Assembly: GCF_000283515.1 (NCBI RefSeq) | Contig: NC_015976.1 | Span: forward strand, 1,798,001 to 1,862,000 | Direction: 5' to 3' | DNA: 64,000 nucleotides | Origin: Sphingobium sp. SYK-6 | GTDB lineage: Bacteria > Pseudomonadota > Alphaproteobacteria > Sphingomonadales > Sphingomonadaceae | In this document: piece by piece, positions 1 through 8,961 of the stretch | Layout: every line of letters begins with the position of its first letter | How positions within the stretch are numbered: position 1 is the stretch's first letter | Notes under the pieces: generated by a model | Databases searched by the model: none | The model's input: only the letters and a program-made list of their open reading frames with translations | What the model was told of the DNA's origin: nothing | Made by a program: the position numbers and the translations under genes

Positions 1-1
1 C

Positions 2-976
2 GACCGGGGGCTGGGCCATGCCTATGGCCGCGCGCTGGTCAAATGCGCGAGCGGCGGGGCGCTCTCCGCCGTCTGCCATCTCAATAGCGTCAACCGACTG
101 AAACGGAGACTATCCATGTTGTCCAGGAAAAGCCCCAGCATGCGCCGGCGCCTCGCGGGCGTCACACTGACCGGCGCGGTCATGATCGCGGGACTTGCCC
201 TTACGGCGTCCGGCGAAGGCATGGCCGCCCAGGTCGGAGCGAAGGTGAGCGAGGCTCTGCCGATCCCTCGCAAGGCGGACCTTCTGCCTTCGCTTCCGGC
301 CGTCTCGCAGGCCGTCGCGGCCGTCTCCCATGACGCTGCGCGTGAAGCCGCGAGCGCCGAGCAGGATGCGCGGGCAGCGCAGCTGGAGGCCCGCGCGGTC
401 GCCCAGCAGGCCCGTGCCGCCAAGGTCGAGGCGCGCGCCGCCCAGGCCGAGGCCCGTGCTGCCGCCGCAGAGGCGCGCGCCGCCCGCGTCGCCATGGCGC
501 CCGATATGCCGGCACCGCCGCTGCCGCCGGCCCCGCCCGAGCCGCCGCTGCCGCCCGCTCATCCCTCCATGCGCACGCCGCCGTCACCCCCGACGCCGCC
601 GTCGCCCCCCGCGCCCTATGTCGCGCGCAGCGGGACCGACAAATATCGCCACATCCGGGTCGCCGTGCCGACGCGGGCCGAGATCGACGCGACCGTCCCG
701 ATCGTGGAAGTGCGCCAGGGATCGGGCTGCTCGGACAGCAAGAGCTATGTCGACACGCACGAAAGCACGGTGCGGGTGGACGGCCGCGAGCGCAAGAAGA
801 TCAGCATCCGCATTTGCGGGGAGGACATGGAGCGGCATGCGCGGATGAGCGCGGTGCGCGGGCTGCAGCAGGCCCGGGCCGACATCGCCCGCAACCCGAG
901 CATCCCGGAGCAGTCCCGCGCGCGGATGATGCGCGATCTCGACCGACAGGTGGATCGCCTGCGGGCGCGCGACTGA
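2..976 (+). CDS. M56 (BlaR1/MecR1-like) metallopeptidase, C-terminal part (5' truncated)
   Basis: The reading frame is already open at base 2 and runs to TGA at 974-976, so this is the 3' end of a longer gene and not an ORF starting at the internal ATG 116. The first ~50 residues read YGRALVKCA ... SVNRLKRRLSML, the block that follows the zinc-protease core in BlaR1/M56 antirepressor proteases, then a hydrophobic helix (GVTLTGAVMIAGLALTA). Beyond the membrane lies an Ala/Glu/Arg-rich heptad-like segment of about 60 residues (repeats of ARAA/EARA), a Pro-rich stretch (PPLPPAPPEPP), and a small C-terminal domain with several Cys residues. In this family the protein senses envelope stress or beta-lactam and cleaves a BlaI-type repressor; no repressor gene is visible because the window starts here. 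Assignment rests on the short conserved block. Confidence 0.6.
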   Translation, partial: DRGLGHAYGRALVKCASGGALSAVCHLNSVNRLKRRLSMLSRKSPSMRRRLAGVTLTGAVMIAGLALTASGEGMAAQVGAKVSEALPIPRKADLLPSLPAVSQAVAAVSHDAAREAASAEQDARAAQLEARAVAQQARAAKVEARAAQAEARAAAAEARAARVAMAPDMPAPPLPPAPPEPPLPPAHPSMRTPPSPPTPPSPPAPYVARSGTDKYRHIRVAVPTRAEIDATVPIVEVRQGSGCSDSKSYVDTHESTVRVDGRERKKISIRICGEDMERHARMSAVRGLQQARADIARNPSIPEQSRARMMRDLDRQVDRLRARD

Positions 977-1040
977 TAGATCGGCGGGCGCGGCGCCGGC
1001 CGCGCCCGACGGGACTTGCATTCGCGGCGCGGGGTGACAC

Positions 1041-1979
1041 ATGGGGAGCATGGCCGAGCCCGCTTCCCCCGTCATGTCCAAGCCCGAGCCGGGGAGCGCG
1101 CCGCAGACCGGCCCGCAAGCCGGTGTCCTCATGGCGCTTTCCCTGCTGGTGGGCCGGCTGCTCGCGCCCAATCCCTCGCCTTTCACTTATGAAGGCACGC
1201 AGACCTATCTGGTGGGAACGGACGATCTGGCGATCATCGATCCCGGTCCGGCGGACGAGCGGCATCTGGGCGCGATCCTCGCCGCAATCGACGGGCGGCC
1301 GGTGCGGGCGATCCTGTGCACGCATACGCATCGCGACCACAGCCCGGCCGCCGCGCCACTGGCAGCGCTGACCGGCGCGCCCATCATCGGATGCGCGCCG
1401 CTCACCCTCGATGACGAGGGCCCGCGCGCCGACGCTGCCTTCGATGCCGATTATGCGCCGGACCGGGTGCTGGCCGATGGCGAGCAACTCTCGGGCGAGG
1501 GCTGGACGCTCACCGCGCTGGCGACGCCGGGCCACACCTCCAATCATCTCTGCTTCGCGCTGGCGGAGGAAGCCGTGCTGTTCACCGGCGACCATGTGAT
1601 GGGCTGGTCGACCAGCGTGGTCTCGCCGCCCGATGGCGACATGACCGCCTATCTCGCCTCGCTGGAGCGGCTGATGGCGCGCGCCGACCGCTTCTATTAT
1701 CCCGCGCATGGCGAGCCGGTCGCCGAGCCGCAGCGCTTCGTGCGCCATCTGCTGGGCCATAGGCGGATGCGCGAGGGGCAGATCCTGCGCCATCTCGGGC
1801 GGGAAGGTCCCAGCGCGATTCCCGCGATGGTCGCCGCCATGTATGCCGGGCTCGATCCGCGCCTGCACGGCGCGGCGGGGCGGTCCGTGCTGGCGCATCT
1901 CATCGACCTGGAACGCCGGGCACTCGTCCGGTCCGCAGGAGCCCTCTGGTCGGCGCGGGAGACCGGCGCGGCTGCTTGA
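1041..1979 (+). CDS. MBL-fold metallo-hydrolase (LACTB2-like)
   Basis: 312 aa. The metallo-beta-lactamase signature HTHRDH is at residues 95-100, followed by the later metal ligands in TPGHTSNH, FTGDHVMGW and YYPAHGEPV, in the order expected for the fold. The C-terminal winged-helix-like part (HRRMREGQILRHL ... HLIDLERRALV) matches LACTB2/RNase-Z-related hydrolases, whose substrates range from nucleic acid to thioesters. The substrate cannot be decided here. Several in-frame ATGs (1041, 1050, 1074) compete as the start; 1041 is the longest and none has a strong ribosome binding site. It is followed 58 bases later by a membrane-protein gene on the same strand. No signal peptide is evident, so it is probably cytoplasmic. 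Confidence 0.8.
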   Translation: MGSMAEPASPVMSKPEPGSAPQTGPQAGVLMALSLLVGRLLAPNPSPFTYEGTQTYLVGTDDLAIIDPGPADERHLGAILAAIDGRPVRAILCTHTHRDHSPAAAPLAALTGAPIIGCAPLTLDDEGPRADAAFDADYAPDRVLADGEQLSGEGWTLTALATPGHTSNHLCFALAEEAVLFTGDHVMGWSTSVVSPPDGDMTAYLASLERLMARADRFYYPAHGEPVAEPQRFVRHLLGHRRMREGQILRHLGREGPSAIPAMVAAMYAGLDPRLHGAAGRSVLAHLIDLERRALVRSAGALWSARETGAAA

Positions 1980-2037
1980 CGGCGCCCACCGCGCGGCGCA
2001 TCCTCCCGGCATTCGAGGCATGCTGGGGGACGGTGGC

Positions 2038-2757
2038 ATGGCGACGATACTGACTCCGGCTCCGGCCGGCATCGACAGGGAACGGACTTTCTTCCTCGCC
2101 ATGGCCATTGCCATCGCCGTGACGGCGGTGGGCGGCTTCGGCTTCTTCATCCTCATCGGCCAGTCGAGCTTCGGGGCGCCATGGTGGGTGCATGTCCATG
2201 CGCTCACGATGATGGGCTGGGTGACGCTCTACCTCGTGCAGAACCTGCTCGTGTGGCAGGGCAATCTCGCGCTGCATCGCCGGCTCGGCATGGTCGGCGC
2301 GGCGTGGAGCGTGTGGATGGTGCTGGTCGGCTTCACGGTCACCGCGCTCTCGCTGGCGGCGGGCCGCGCACCGCCCTTCTTCGATCCGGTGTTCTTCCTC
2401 GCCATGGACTGGCTCAATATCTTCGCCTTCGCGGGGCTGGTCTGGGCCGGCATCCGCCTGCGCCGGCGGACCGACTGGCACCGGCGACTGATGCTGGGCG
2501 GGACGCTGGTGGCGCTCGGCCCGGCCTGGGGACGGCTGCTGCCGCTGCCGCTGCTGGGCGAAACCGTGGTCTGGTGGATCGCGGGGGTGCTGCTGCTCTA
2601 TTTCGCGGCGGGGATGATCTATGACTGGCGGACCCGCGGACGAGTCCACCCGGCCTATCGCTGGGGCGTGGGCGTGATGCTCGCCTTCGTGCTGCTCATC
2701 CGCCCGCTTGCCGGATTTCCGCCGTTCGTCGCGCTGGCCCGCTCGATTACAGGTTGA
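2038..2757 (+). CDS. Seven-helix integral membrane protein, unknown function
   Basis: 239 aa. I see about seven hydrophobic segments, for example FFLAMAIAIAVTAVGG, WVTLYLVQNLLVW, WLNIFAFAGLVWAGIRL and VVWWIAGVLLLYFAAG, joined by short loops. His-containing pairs (WVHVHALTMMGW, LHRRLGMVG, WHRRLMLGG) recall haem-binding or DUF2306-like membrane proteins, but this is only a resemblance. ATG 2038 follows a G-rich stretch (gggggacggtggc) that can serve as a ribosome binding site; ATG 2020 in the same frame is an alternative. The open frame extends much further upstream but there it is antisense-like shadow over the MBL gene. It lies 51 bases before nadA on the same strand. I do not recognise a function. 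Confidence 0.65.
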   Translation: MATILTPAPAGIDRERTFFLAMAIAIAVTAVGGFGFFILIGQSSFGAPWWVHVHALTMMGWVTLYLVQNLLVWQGNLALHRRLGMVGAAWSVWMVLVGFTVTALSLAAGRAPPFFDPVFFLAMDWLNIFAFAGLVWAGIRLRRRTDWHRRLMLGGTLVALGPAWGRLLPLPLLGETVVWWIAGVLLLYFAAGMIYDWRTRGRVHPAYRWGVGVMLAFVLLIRPLAGFPPFVALARSITG

Positions 2758-2808
2758 ACCCGCGCGCTCCCGGGGCCATCTGCGAAGGGTGAGCAAGCGG
2801 GAGAATCG

Positions 2809-3816
2809 ATGATGGACGCACGTGGCGGGATCGGCGGAAGCCTGGCGGGGATCGACCTGCTCGCCGAGATCAACCGGCTGCGCAAGGAGCGGAATGCCGT
2901 CATCCTCGGCCATTATTACCAGAGGCCGGAAATCCAGGACCTGGCCGATTTCGTCGGCGACAGCCTGGAACTCTCGCGCAAGGCGGCGGAAACGGACGCC
3001 GACGTGATCGCCTTTTGCGGCGTGCGCTTCATGGCCGAGACGGCCAAGATCCTCTCGCCCGAGAAGATCGTCGTGCTGCCGGACATGGACGCCGGCTGCT
3101 CGCTGGAGGACAGCTGCCCGCCCGCGCAGTTCAAGGCCTTCCGCGAGGCGCATCCCGATCACATCGCGCTCAGCTACATCAACTGCTCGGCGGAAGTGAA
3201 GGCGCTGAGCGACATCATCGTCACCAGCTCATCGGCCGAGACGATCCTGAGCCAGATTCCCCGGGAACAGAAGATCATCTTCGGCCCCGACAAGCATCTG
3301 GGCGGCTATCTGGCGCGCAAGTTCGATCGGGAGATGCTGCTCTGGCCGGGCGTGTGCATCGTCCATGAGAGCTTCAGCGAGACGGAGCTCATCAAGCTCA
3401 AGGCACAGCATCCCGGCGCGCCGGTCGCCGCGCATCCCGAATGCCCGCCCTCGATCATCGACCATGCCGATTATGTCGGCTCGACGAGCGGCATCCTGCA
3501 ATATGCCCGCACGATGGAAACCGACACGCTGATCGTCGCCACCGAGCCGCACATCATCCACCAGATGGAACTGGCGGTGCCGGACAAGACGTTCATCGGT
3601 GCGCCGGGCGCGGACGGCAACTGCGCTTGCAACATCTGCCCCTATATGGCGCTCAACACTCTGGAAAAGCTGTATATTTCCCTGCGCGACCTGCAGCCGC
3701 GCATCGAGATGGACGAGACGCTGCGGCTTGCGGCCCGCAAGAGCCTCGACCGCATGCTGGAAATGGCGAGCGGCACGGTGGGGCAGGGCGACATCGGGAC
3801 TGTGGGCTCGCAATAA
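2809..3816 (+). CDS. nadA: Quinolinate synthase A
   Basis: 335 aa, the usual size for NadA. The enzyme condenses iminoaspartate with dihydroxyacetone phosphate to quinolinate in de novo NAD synthesis and needs a [4Fe-4S] cluster. Visible family motifs: ILGHYYQRPEIQDLADFVGDS near the N-terminus, DAGCSLEDSCP (cluster Cys near residue 97), AHPECPP, YVGSTSGI, and NCACNICPYMALN near the C-terminus, giving the three cluster cysteines. Two consecutive ATGs open the frame; the upstream gagaatcg stretch gives only a weak ribosome binding site. nadC lies about 3.5 kb downstream, separated by a DUF2254 gene and a peptidase gene. nadB is not in the window. Confidence 0.96.
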   Translation: MMDARGGIGGSLAGIDLLAEINRLRKERNAVILGHYYQRPEIQDLADFVGDSLELSRKAAETDADVIAFCGVRFMAETAKILSPEKIVVLPDMDAGCSLEDSCPPAQFKAFREAHPDHIALSYINCSAEVKALSDIIVTSSSAETILSQIPREQKIIFGPDKHLGGYLARKFDREMLLWPGVCIVHESFSETELIKLKAQHPGAPVAAHPECPPSIIDHADYVGSTSGILQYARTMETDTLIVATEPHIIHQMELAVPDKTFIGAPGADGNCACNICPYMALNTLEKLYISLRDLQPRIEMDETLRLAARKSLDRMLEMASGTVGQGDIGTVGSQ

Positions 3817-3830
3817 AGGGGCGCGCCGTC

Positions 3831-5123
3831 ATGGCCAGGCTGCGCGCCTTCTGGTTCAGTCTCAACGCGAGCTACTGGTTCTTCCCGGCCCTCTTCTCCG
3901 TGCTGGCGGTGCTGACGGCCATCTTCACCATCGCGCTCGATCACGCCGGCGGCAGTGACTGGATGGCGCGCACGGGCTGGATCGTGCCTGCCCGCCCGGA
4001 AGGCGCAAGCAACATCCTCACGGTCATCGCGGGATCGATGATCGGCGTCGCCTCGACCGTCTTCTCGATCACGATCGCCGCCGTCGCCTATGCCAGCGGG
4101 AACTACGGCCCCCGGCTGCTCACCAACTTCATGGAGGACAAGGGCAACCAGCTCGCGCTGGGGAGCTTCATCTCCACCTTCGTCTATGCGGTGCTGGTGC
4201 TTCGCGCGGTGCGCATGCCCGGGGAGGGCGCGGACGCACATGGCTTCGTGCCGCAGATCTCCCTGTTTGTCGCCACTTTGCTCATGGCGCTCTCCGTCGC
4301 GGTGCTGGTCTATTTCCTGCATCATATTCCGGCGAGCATCCGCATCAACACCGTGCTGGAGCGTGTCGGCAAGCGGCTGATCGCGCAGATCGAGGACCGC
4401 TTCCCGAAGGACGGGCAGGACGATGAGCCGGCGGCACCCGCAGGCGGCGCGCCGGTGCCGGCAAGGGCGACCGGCTATGTCACGCTGATCGATTTCGATC
4501 GGCTGCAATCCTTCGCCTGCGACCATGATCTCATTCTCGCGCTCAGCCTGCGGACAGGGGATTTCGTGCATCCGGACGTGCCGCTGCTCAGGGTGCATGG
4601 CGCGCTCCCGGATGACGGCGCGGAGACCCTGCGGGGCGCGTTCATGTTCGGCGCCTTGCGCACGCCCGAGCAGGACCCCGATTTCCTGATCGACGAACTG
4701 GCGGAAATCGCCTTGCGGGCCCTCTCGCCGGGCATCAACGATCCGTTCACGGCCGTCACGGCGCTGCACTGGCTCGCCGCTGCGACGGCGTCGCTCGCGC
4801 GGCGCAATCTCGGCGTCAGCGCGCTGCTGCCGTCCGATGGCAGGCGCCGTGTCCATCCCTGGCCGGACGATTTCGCTCATTATCTGGGGCGCGGCTTCGG
4901 TGCCGTGCGCCTCGCCGCGGCCGGCAGCCCGATCGCGGCATGCAAGTTCCTCGAATGCCTCGCCAGCGTGGCGCATGGCTGCCGGGGACCGCGTCGCCGG
5001 GCGATGCTGGCGCGGGAAGCGGAACAGTTGATGGAGCAGGCCCGCCTTGCCCTGGACGGGCCTGCGCTGGCCCAAGTCGAGGCGGCGTTTGCCGCGACGC
5101 GCGAGACCTTCGACCGGCCATGA
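3831..5123 (+). CDS. DUF2254 family membrane protein
   Basis: 430 aa. The N-terminus reads MARLRAFWFSLNASYWFFPALF and is followed by transmembrane segments around residues 15-37, 60-85 (NILTVIAGSMIGVASTVFSI), 105-125 and 140-160, then a long cytoplasmic part with DFDRLQSFA, GDFVHPDVPLLRVHG and LSPGINDPFTAVTAL. This arrangement, including the SPGxNDPxTA block, is typical of DUF2254 proteins, whose function is unknown. The start at ATG 3831 lies only 14 bases after the nadA stop, with a gggg stretch upstream, so co-transcription with nadA is likely. The open frame extends upstream through nadA but that part is a shadow. Confidence 0.85.
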   Translation: MARLRAFWFSLNASYWFFPALFSVLAVLTAIFTIALDHAGGSDWMARTGWIVPARPEGASNILTVIAGSMIGVASTVFSITIAAVAYASGNYGPRLLTNFMEDKGNQLALGSFISTFVYAVLVLRAVRMPGEGADAHGFVPQISLFVATLLMALSVAVLVYFLHHIPASIRINTVLERVGKRLIAQIEDRFPKDGQDDEPAAPAGGAPVPARATGYVTLIDFDRLQSFACDHDLILALSLRTGDFVHPDVPLLRVHGALPDDGAETLRGAFMFGALRTPEQDPDFLIDELAEIALRALSPGINDPFTAVTALHWLAAATASLARRNLGVSALLPSDGRRRVHPWPDDFAHYLGRGFGAVRLAAAGSPIAACKFLECLASVAHGCRGPRRRAMLAREAEQLMEQARLALDGPALAQVEAAFAATRETFDRP

Positions 5124-5180
5124 GCGCGACAACGGCCCTGGCCGGTTGATGCAGGTCGGCGGCCCGTCTAATCGAGGGGC

Positions 5181-7319
5181 ATGACCAACAGCCTGTCCAT
5201 CGGAGTCGTGCGCTCCGCTTTCGCCGCCATCCTCCTCACCGGCACCGCCGGCACCGCGCTCCTCGCGCAGACCAGCGAAACGGAGGATCCGTTCCTCTGG
5301 CTCGAGGAGATAGAGGGGCCGCGCGCCATCGCGCAGGTGGAGGCGTGGAATGCCGAGACCGACAGGCTGCTGCGCGCCACGCCGACCTTCGAGAGCGACC
5401 GGGCCCGTGCGAGGGCTATTCTCGACGATGAAGCGCAGATCGCGACGCCGGACCGGATCATGGGCGACCGCGTCGTCAATCTCTGGCGCGACGCGAAGAA
5501 CCCGCGCGGCATCTGGCGCTCCAGCCCGCTCGACGCCTATGTCGCGGGCAAGCCGGTATGGACGACGCTGATCGACGTCGATGCACTGGGCAAGGCGGAA
5601 GGGCAGAGCTGGGTCTGGCATGGCGCGGACTGCCTCGCGCCCGCCTACAAGCGCTGCCTCGTCTCGCTCTCGCCGGGCGGCACCGATGCCGATGTGGTGC
5701 GCGAATGGGACATGGAGACCCGCAGCTTCGTGAAGAACGGCTTCACGCTGCCGGAAGCCAAGAGCAACATCGCCTGGGTGGATGCCGACACGCTGCTGGT
5801 CGGCACCGATTACGGCGCCGGATCGATGACCGATTCGGGCTATGCGCGGATCGTCAAGGAATGGAAGCGCGGCACGCCGCTGTCCGCCGCGCGCACCGTG
5901 CTGGAAGGCCAGAAGCAGGATGTGAGCATGAGCGCGGGCGCGGCCATGGACGGCGACCGGCGCTGGGTGTTCGGTTATCGCGCGAAGGACTTCTACACTT
6001 CCGACATGCTGCTGCGGCGGGCTGACGGGCGCTTCGTGCCGATGCCCATTCCCGATAGCGCCGACATGCGCGGCATCATCGGCGGGCGCGCGGTCGTCTT
6101 CCTCAACCGGCCGCTCGGGGACATTCCGGCAGGATCGCTGGTGGCCTGGTCGCTGGCCGACATCGAGGCCGGGCGCGAGACCAAGCCGGAGCTGATCTTC
6201 ACGCCGACCGCCGCGCAGGCCGTCCAGGATGTCGAGACGACCGACAATCTGGTGTGGATCAGCCTGCTCGACGATGTGCAGGGCCGGTTGCTCGCCCTGA
6301 CGCGCGACGCGAAGACGGGGCGCTGGGCGAGCCGGGCCGTGCCGCTCGCGGAGAATGCGACCGTCCATCTGCTCAATGGCGCGGGCAAGCGCGATCTCGC
6401 CTTCGTCACGGTCGAGGGCATGCTCCAGCCGCCCACGCTGATGGCCGTGCCCGCCAGCGGCGCGCCGGTGCGGGTGCAGAGCCTGCCCGACCGGTTCGAC
6501 GCCAGCCAGTTCACCGTGGAGCAGCGCTTCGCGACATCGAAGGACGGCACGCGCGTGCCCTATTTCCTCGTGCGCAAGAAAGGCACGAGTGGGCCGGTGC
6601 CCGCGCTCATCCATGCCTATGGCGGGTTCCGCGCGGCGCAGCTGCCCGGCTATCTCACCGGCCAGCCCTATCGCGCCGGGCCGCTCGGCTTGTTCTGGGT
6701 GGAGGACGGCAATGCCTATGTGCTCGCCAACATCCGCGGCGGCGGCGAATATGGCCCGGCCTGGCATGATGCGGCGCTGCGCGAGAAGCGCCAGAACAGC
6801 TTCGATGATCTCCATGCCGTGGCGGAGGACCTGGTGAAGGCCGGGATCAGCCCCAAGGGGAAGATCGGCATTTCCGGCCGCTCCAATGGCGGCGTGCTGG
6901 TCGGCGCGGCGCTCACGCAGCGGCCGGACCTCTATGGCGCGGTGATTTCCGGATCGCCGCTCCACGACATGAAGCGCTACTCGAAGCTGCTGGCGGGCGC
7001 ATCCTGGATGGCCGAATATGGCGACCCGGACAAGCCGGAGGACTGGGCCTTCATCAAGCTCTATTCGCCCTATCAGAATGTGAAGCGGGGCGTGACCTAT
7101 CCGCCGACCTTCTTCTATCTCTCGACCAAGGACGACCGCGTGCATCCGGGCCATGCCCGCAAGCTGGCGGCGCGGCTGCGCGATTATGGCAACACCGTCT
7201 ATTATCACGAATATCGCGAGGGCGGCCATTCGGTGGGCGCCGACCATGCCGAGGACGCGATCCGCGCCGCGATGCTCCATGCCTTCCTCAAGCGGGAACT
7301 GATGGGCGAAGGCCAGTGA
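5181..7319 (+). CDS. Secreted S9 family prolyl oligopeptidase
   Basis: 712 aa. A signal peptide is visible (SAFAAILLTGTAGTALLA, likely cut after AQT), then the N-terminal beta-propeller opening DPFLWLEEIEGPRA that is characteristic of S9A enzymes. The C-terminal alpha/beta-hydrolase has the nucleophile in GISGRSNGG, the acid in TKDDRVHPGHARKLAARL and the His in REGGHSVGADHAEDA. These serine peptidases cleave short peptides after proline; the export signal places this one in the periplasm. Its TGA overlaps the GTG start of nadC (GTGA), implying translational coupling, although no metabolic link between the two is obvious. ATG 5181 is preceded by gaggggc as ribosome binding site. Confidence 0.92.
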   Translation: MTNSLSIGVVRSAFAAILLTGTAGTALLAQTSETEDPFLWLEEIEGPRAIAQVEAWNAETDRLLRATPTFESDRARARAILDDEAQIATPDRIMGDRVVNLWRDAKNPRGIWRSSPLDAYVAGKPVWTTLIDVDALGKAEGQSWVWHGADCLAPAYKRCLVSLSPGGTDADVVREWDMETRSFVKNGFTLPEAKSNIAWVDADTLLVGTDYGAGSMTDSGYARIVKEWKRGTPLSAARTVLEGQKQDVSMSAGAAMDGDRRWVFGYRAKDFYTSDMLLRRADGRFVPMPIPDSADMRGIIGGRAVVFLNRPLGDIPAGSLVAWSLADIEAGRETKPELIFTPTAAQAVQDVETTDNLVWISLLDDVQGRLLALTRDAKTGRWASRAVPLAENATVHLLNGAGKRDLAFVTVEGMLQPPTLMAVPASGAPVRVQSLPDRFDASQFTVEQRFATSKDGTRVPYFLVRKKGTSGPVPALIHAYGGFRAAQLPGYLTGQPYRAGPLGLFWVEDGNAYVLANIRGGGEYGPAWHDAALREKRQNSFDDLHAVAEDLVKAGISPKGKIGISGRSNGGVLVGAALTQRPDLYGAVISGSPLHDMKRYSKLLAGASWMAEYGDPDKPEDWAFIKLYSPYQNVKRGVTYPPTFFYLSTKDDRVHPGHARKLAARLRDYGNTVYYHEYREGGHSVGADHAEDAIRAAMLHAFLKRELMGEGQ

Positions 7320-8188
7320 GCGTCGCGACATCGTCGGCGCATGACGCCTTCGCCATCGAGGGGTTCGATCTCTCGGGCTTCGTCGCGGCCACGCTGGCGG
7401 AGGACTTAGGGCCCACCGGGCGCGACGTGACGTCCGAGAGCGTGATCCCCGCCGATGCGATGTTCGAAGGCGTGATGGACAGCCGGGACGCAGTGAGCGT
7501 CGCGGGCCTGCCGATCGCGGCGGCCTTCTTCCGCGCGCTCGACCCGCAGGTGGAGATCGAGATTCTGGTGGCGGAAGGCGCGCAGGTGACGCCGGGCACT
7601 GACCTCATGCGCCTGCGCGGCAAGGCCCGGGCGATGCTCACGGCCGAGCGATCCGCGCTCAACACCGTGCAGCACCTCACCGGCATCGCCACGCTGACGC
7701 GCAGCTATGTCGACCGGATCGCCGGCACGGGCGCCATCCTGCTGGATACCCGCAAGACCATCCCGGGCCTGCGCCTGCTGGACAAATATGCCACGCGCAT
7801 GGGCGGCGCGCAGAACCATCGCATGGGCCTGTGGGACGCGGCGATGATCAAGGACAACCATATCGCCGTCGCCGGATCGGTCGACGCGGCGGTGGGCGCG
7901 GCGAAGGCGGCGGGCGTGGCGCGCATCATCGTGGAAGTGGACCGGATCGACCAGATCGAGCCCGCCATCGCCGCAGGCGCGACGCATCTGCTGCTCGACA
8001 ATATGAGCCCCGCCGTACTGCGCGGGGCGGTGACGCTGGTCGGCAAGCGTGTGCCCACTGAGGCATCGGGCGGCATCCGCCTCGAGAATATCCGCGACTT
8101 CGCCGTGACGGGGGTGGACTTCATCAGCGTGGGGCGGCTGACGCAATCGGCCCCGGCGGCGGACATCGGCCTCGATTTTCGGGCATGA
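7316..8188 (+). CDS. nadC: Nicotinate-nucleotide pyrophosphorylase (carboxylating), quinolinate phosphoribosyltransferase
   Basis: 290 aa, normal NadC length. It converts quinolinate and PRPP to nicotinate mononucleotide, CO2 and PPi, the step after NadA. Motifs: LAEDLGPTGRDVTSES near the N-terminus, AERSALNTVQHLTGIAT, LDTRKTIPGLRLLDKYA, GGAQNHRMGLWDAAMIKDNH, VEVDRIDQ and LLLDNMSP, and the terminal EASGGIRLENI ... GVDFISVG, all classic for QAPRTase. The start is GTG 7316, overlapping the stop of the upstream peptidase by four bases; no nearby in-frame ATG exists. It overlaps the following RNase gene by ATGA. Confidence 0.97.
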   Translation: MSVATSSAHDAFAIEGFDLSGFVAATLAEDLGPTGRDVTSESVIPADAMFEGVMDSRDAVSVAGLPIAAAFFRALDPQVEIEILVAEGAQVTPGTDLMRLRGKARAMLTAERSALNTVQHLTGIATLTRSYVDRIAGTGAILLDTRKTIPGLRLLDKYATRMGGAQNHRMGLWDAAMIKDNHIAVAGSVDAAVGAAKAAGVARIIVEVDRIDQIEPAIAAGATHLLLDNMSPAVLRGAVTLVGKRVPTEASGGIRLENIRDFAVTGVDFISVGRLTQSAPAADIGLDFRA

Positions 8189-8937
8189 CCGGCCGGGTGC
8201 AGCGGGGCGTCCGGGGACTGGCGCATGTCCTGCCGGTTCTGGGCGCGCTGCATCTCGCCAGCGCGCCGGCGCAGGCCCAGCTCGCTGCCTGCGCGCTGCC
8301 CGAACAGATCGAGGCGCCGCGTCAGGAATCCCCGACGGGGCAGGCGCAGCCCCGGATCATGCCGATCGGCGGCTATCTGCTCGCGCTGAGCTGGTCGCCG
8401 CAGCATTGCGCGGAGGCGCGGGATTCGACGAGTTTCCAGTGCGCGGGCAAGGACAATCGCTTCGGCTTCGTGCTGCACGGGCTCTGGCCGCAGGGCACGG
8501 GACGGGACTGGCCGCAATATTGCCGCCCTGCCGAGCGGCTGAGCACGCCGGTGCTGCGCGCCAGCCTGTGTGCGACGCCTTCGGTGGACCTGCTCCAGCA
8601 TGAATGGGCGCGGCACGGCACCTGCATGGCGCGCGCGCCCGAGCCCTATTTCGCGGCCGCCCGGCGGCATTATGCGCGCGTGCGCTTCCCCGACATGACG
8701 CGTCTGGCGGCGGACGGGACGCTGACGGTCGCGCGCTTCACGCAAGCCTTCGTCGCGGCCAACCGGGCACGGCTCCCGGCGCTCGACGCCCGCGCGATCC
8801 GCGTGCGGATGACGCAGGACGGGTGGCTCGATGAACTATGGCTGTGCATGGACCGGCAGCAGCGCTTCGCGGCCTGCCGACCCGACTGGAACAAGGGCGC
8901 GGCGCCCGGGCGGCGGCTGCGCATCCGCCAGCGCTGA
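8185..8937 (+). CDS. Secreted ribonuclease T2 family protein
   Basis: 250 aa. An N-terminal hydrophobic signal (LAHVLPVLGALHLASAPAQA) precedes the mature enzyme. Both active-site blocks are intact: CAS I FGFVLHGLWPQ with His98 and CAS II QHEWARHGTC with Glu140 and His144. Several Cys residues fit disulphides. T2 RNases cut single-stranded RNA through a 2',3'-cyclic phosphate in the periplasm or outside the cell. The ATG overlaps the nadC stop (ATGA), so it is probably co-translated with nadC and the S9 peptidase. A role in scavenging nucleotides is possible but is inference. Confidence 0.93.
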   Translation: MTGRVQRGVRGLAHVLPVLGALHLASAPAQAQLAACALPEQIEAPRQESPTGQAQPRIMPIGGYLLALSWSPQHCAEARDSTSFQCAGKDNRFGFVLHGLWPQGTGRDWPQYCRPAERLSTPVLRASLCATPSVDLLQHEWARHGTCMARAPEPYFAAARRHYARVRFPDMTRLAADGTLTVARFTQAFVAANRARLPALDARAIRVRMTQDGWLDELWLCMDRQQRFAACRPDWNKGAAPGRRLRIRQR

Positions 8938-8961
8938 AGGCCGATCAGCGCCCGCGCGCGC

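Noticed and set aside
3642..7331. Very long minus-strand open frame (over 1200 codons) opposite nadA, DUF2254 and the S9 peptidase gene
   Set aside because: It is the antisense shadow of strongly supported plus-strand genes in GC-rich DNA, with Arg/His/Gln-rich, non-homologous sequence.
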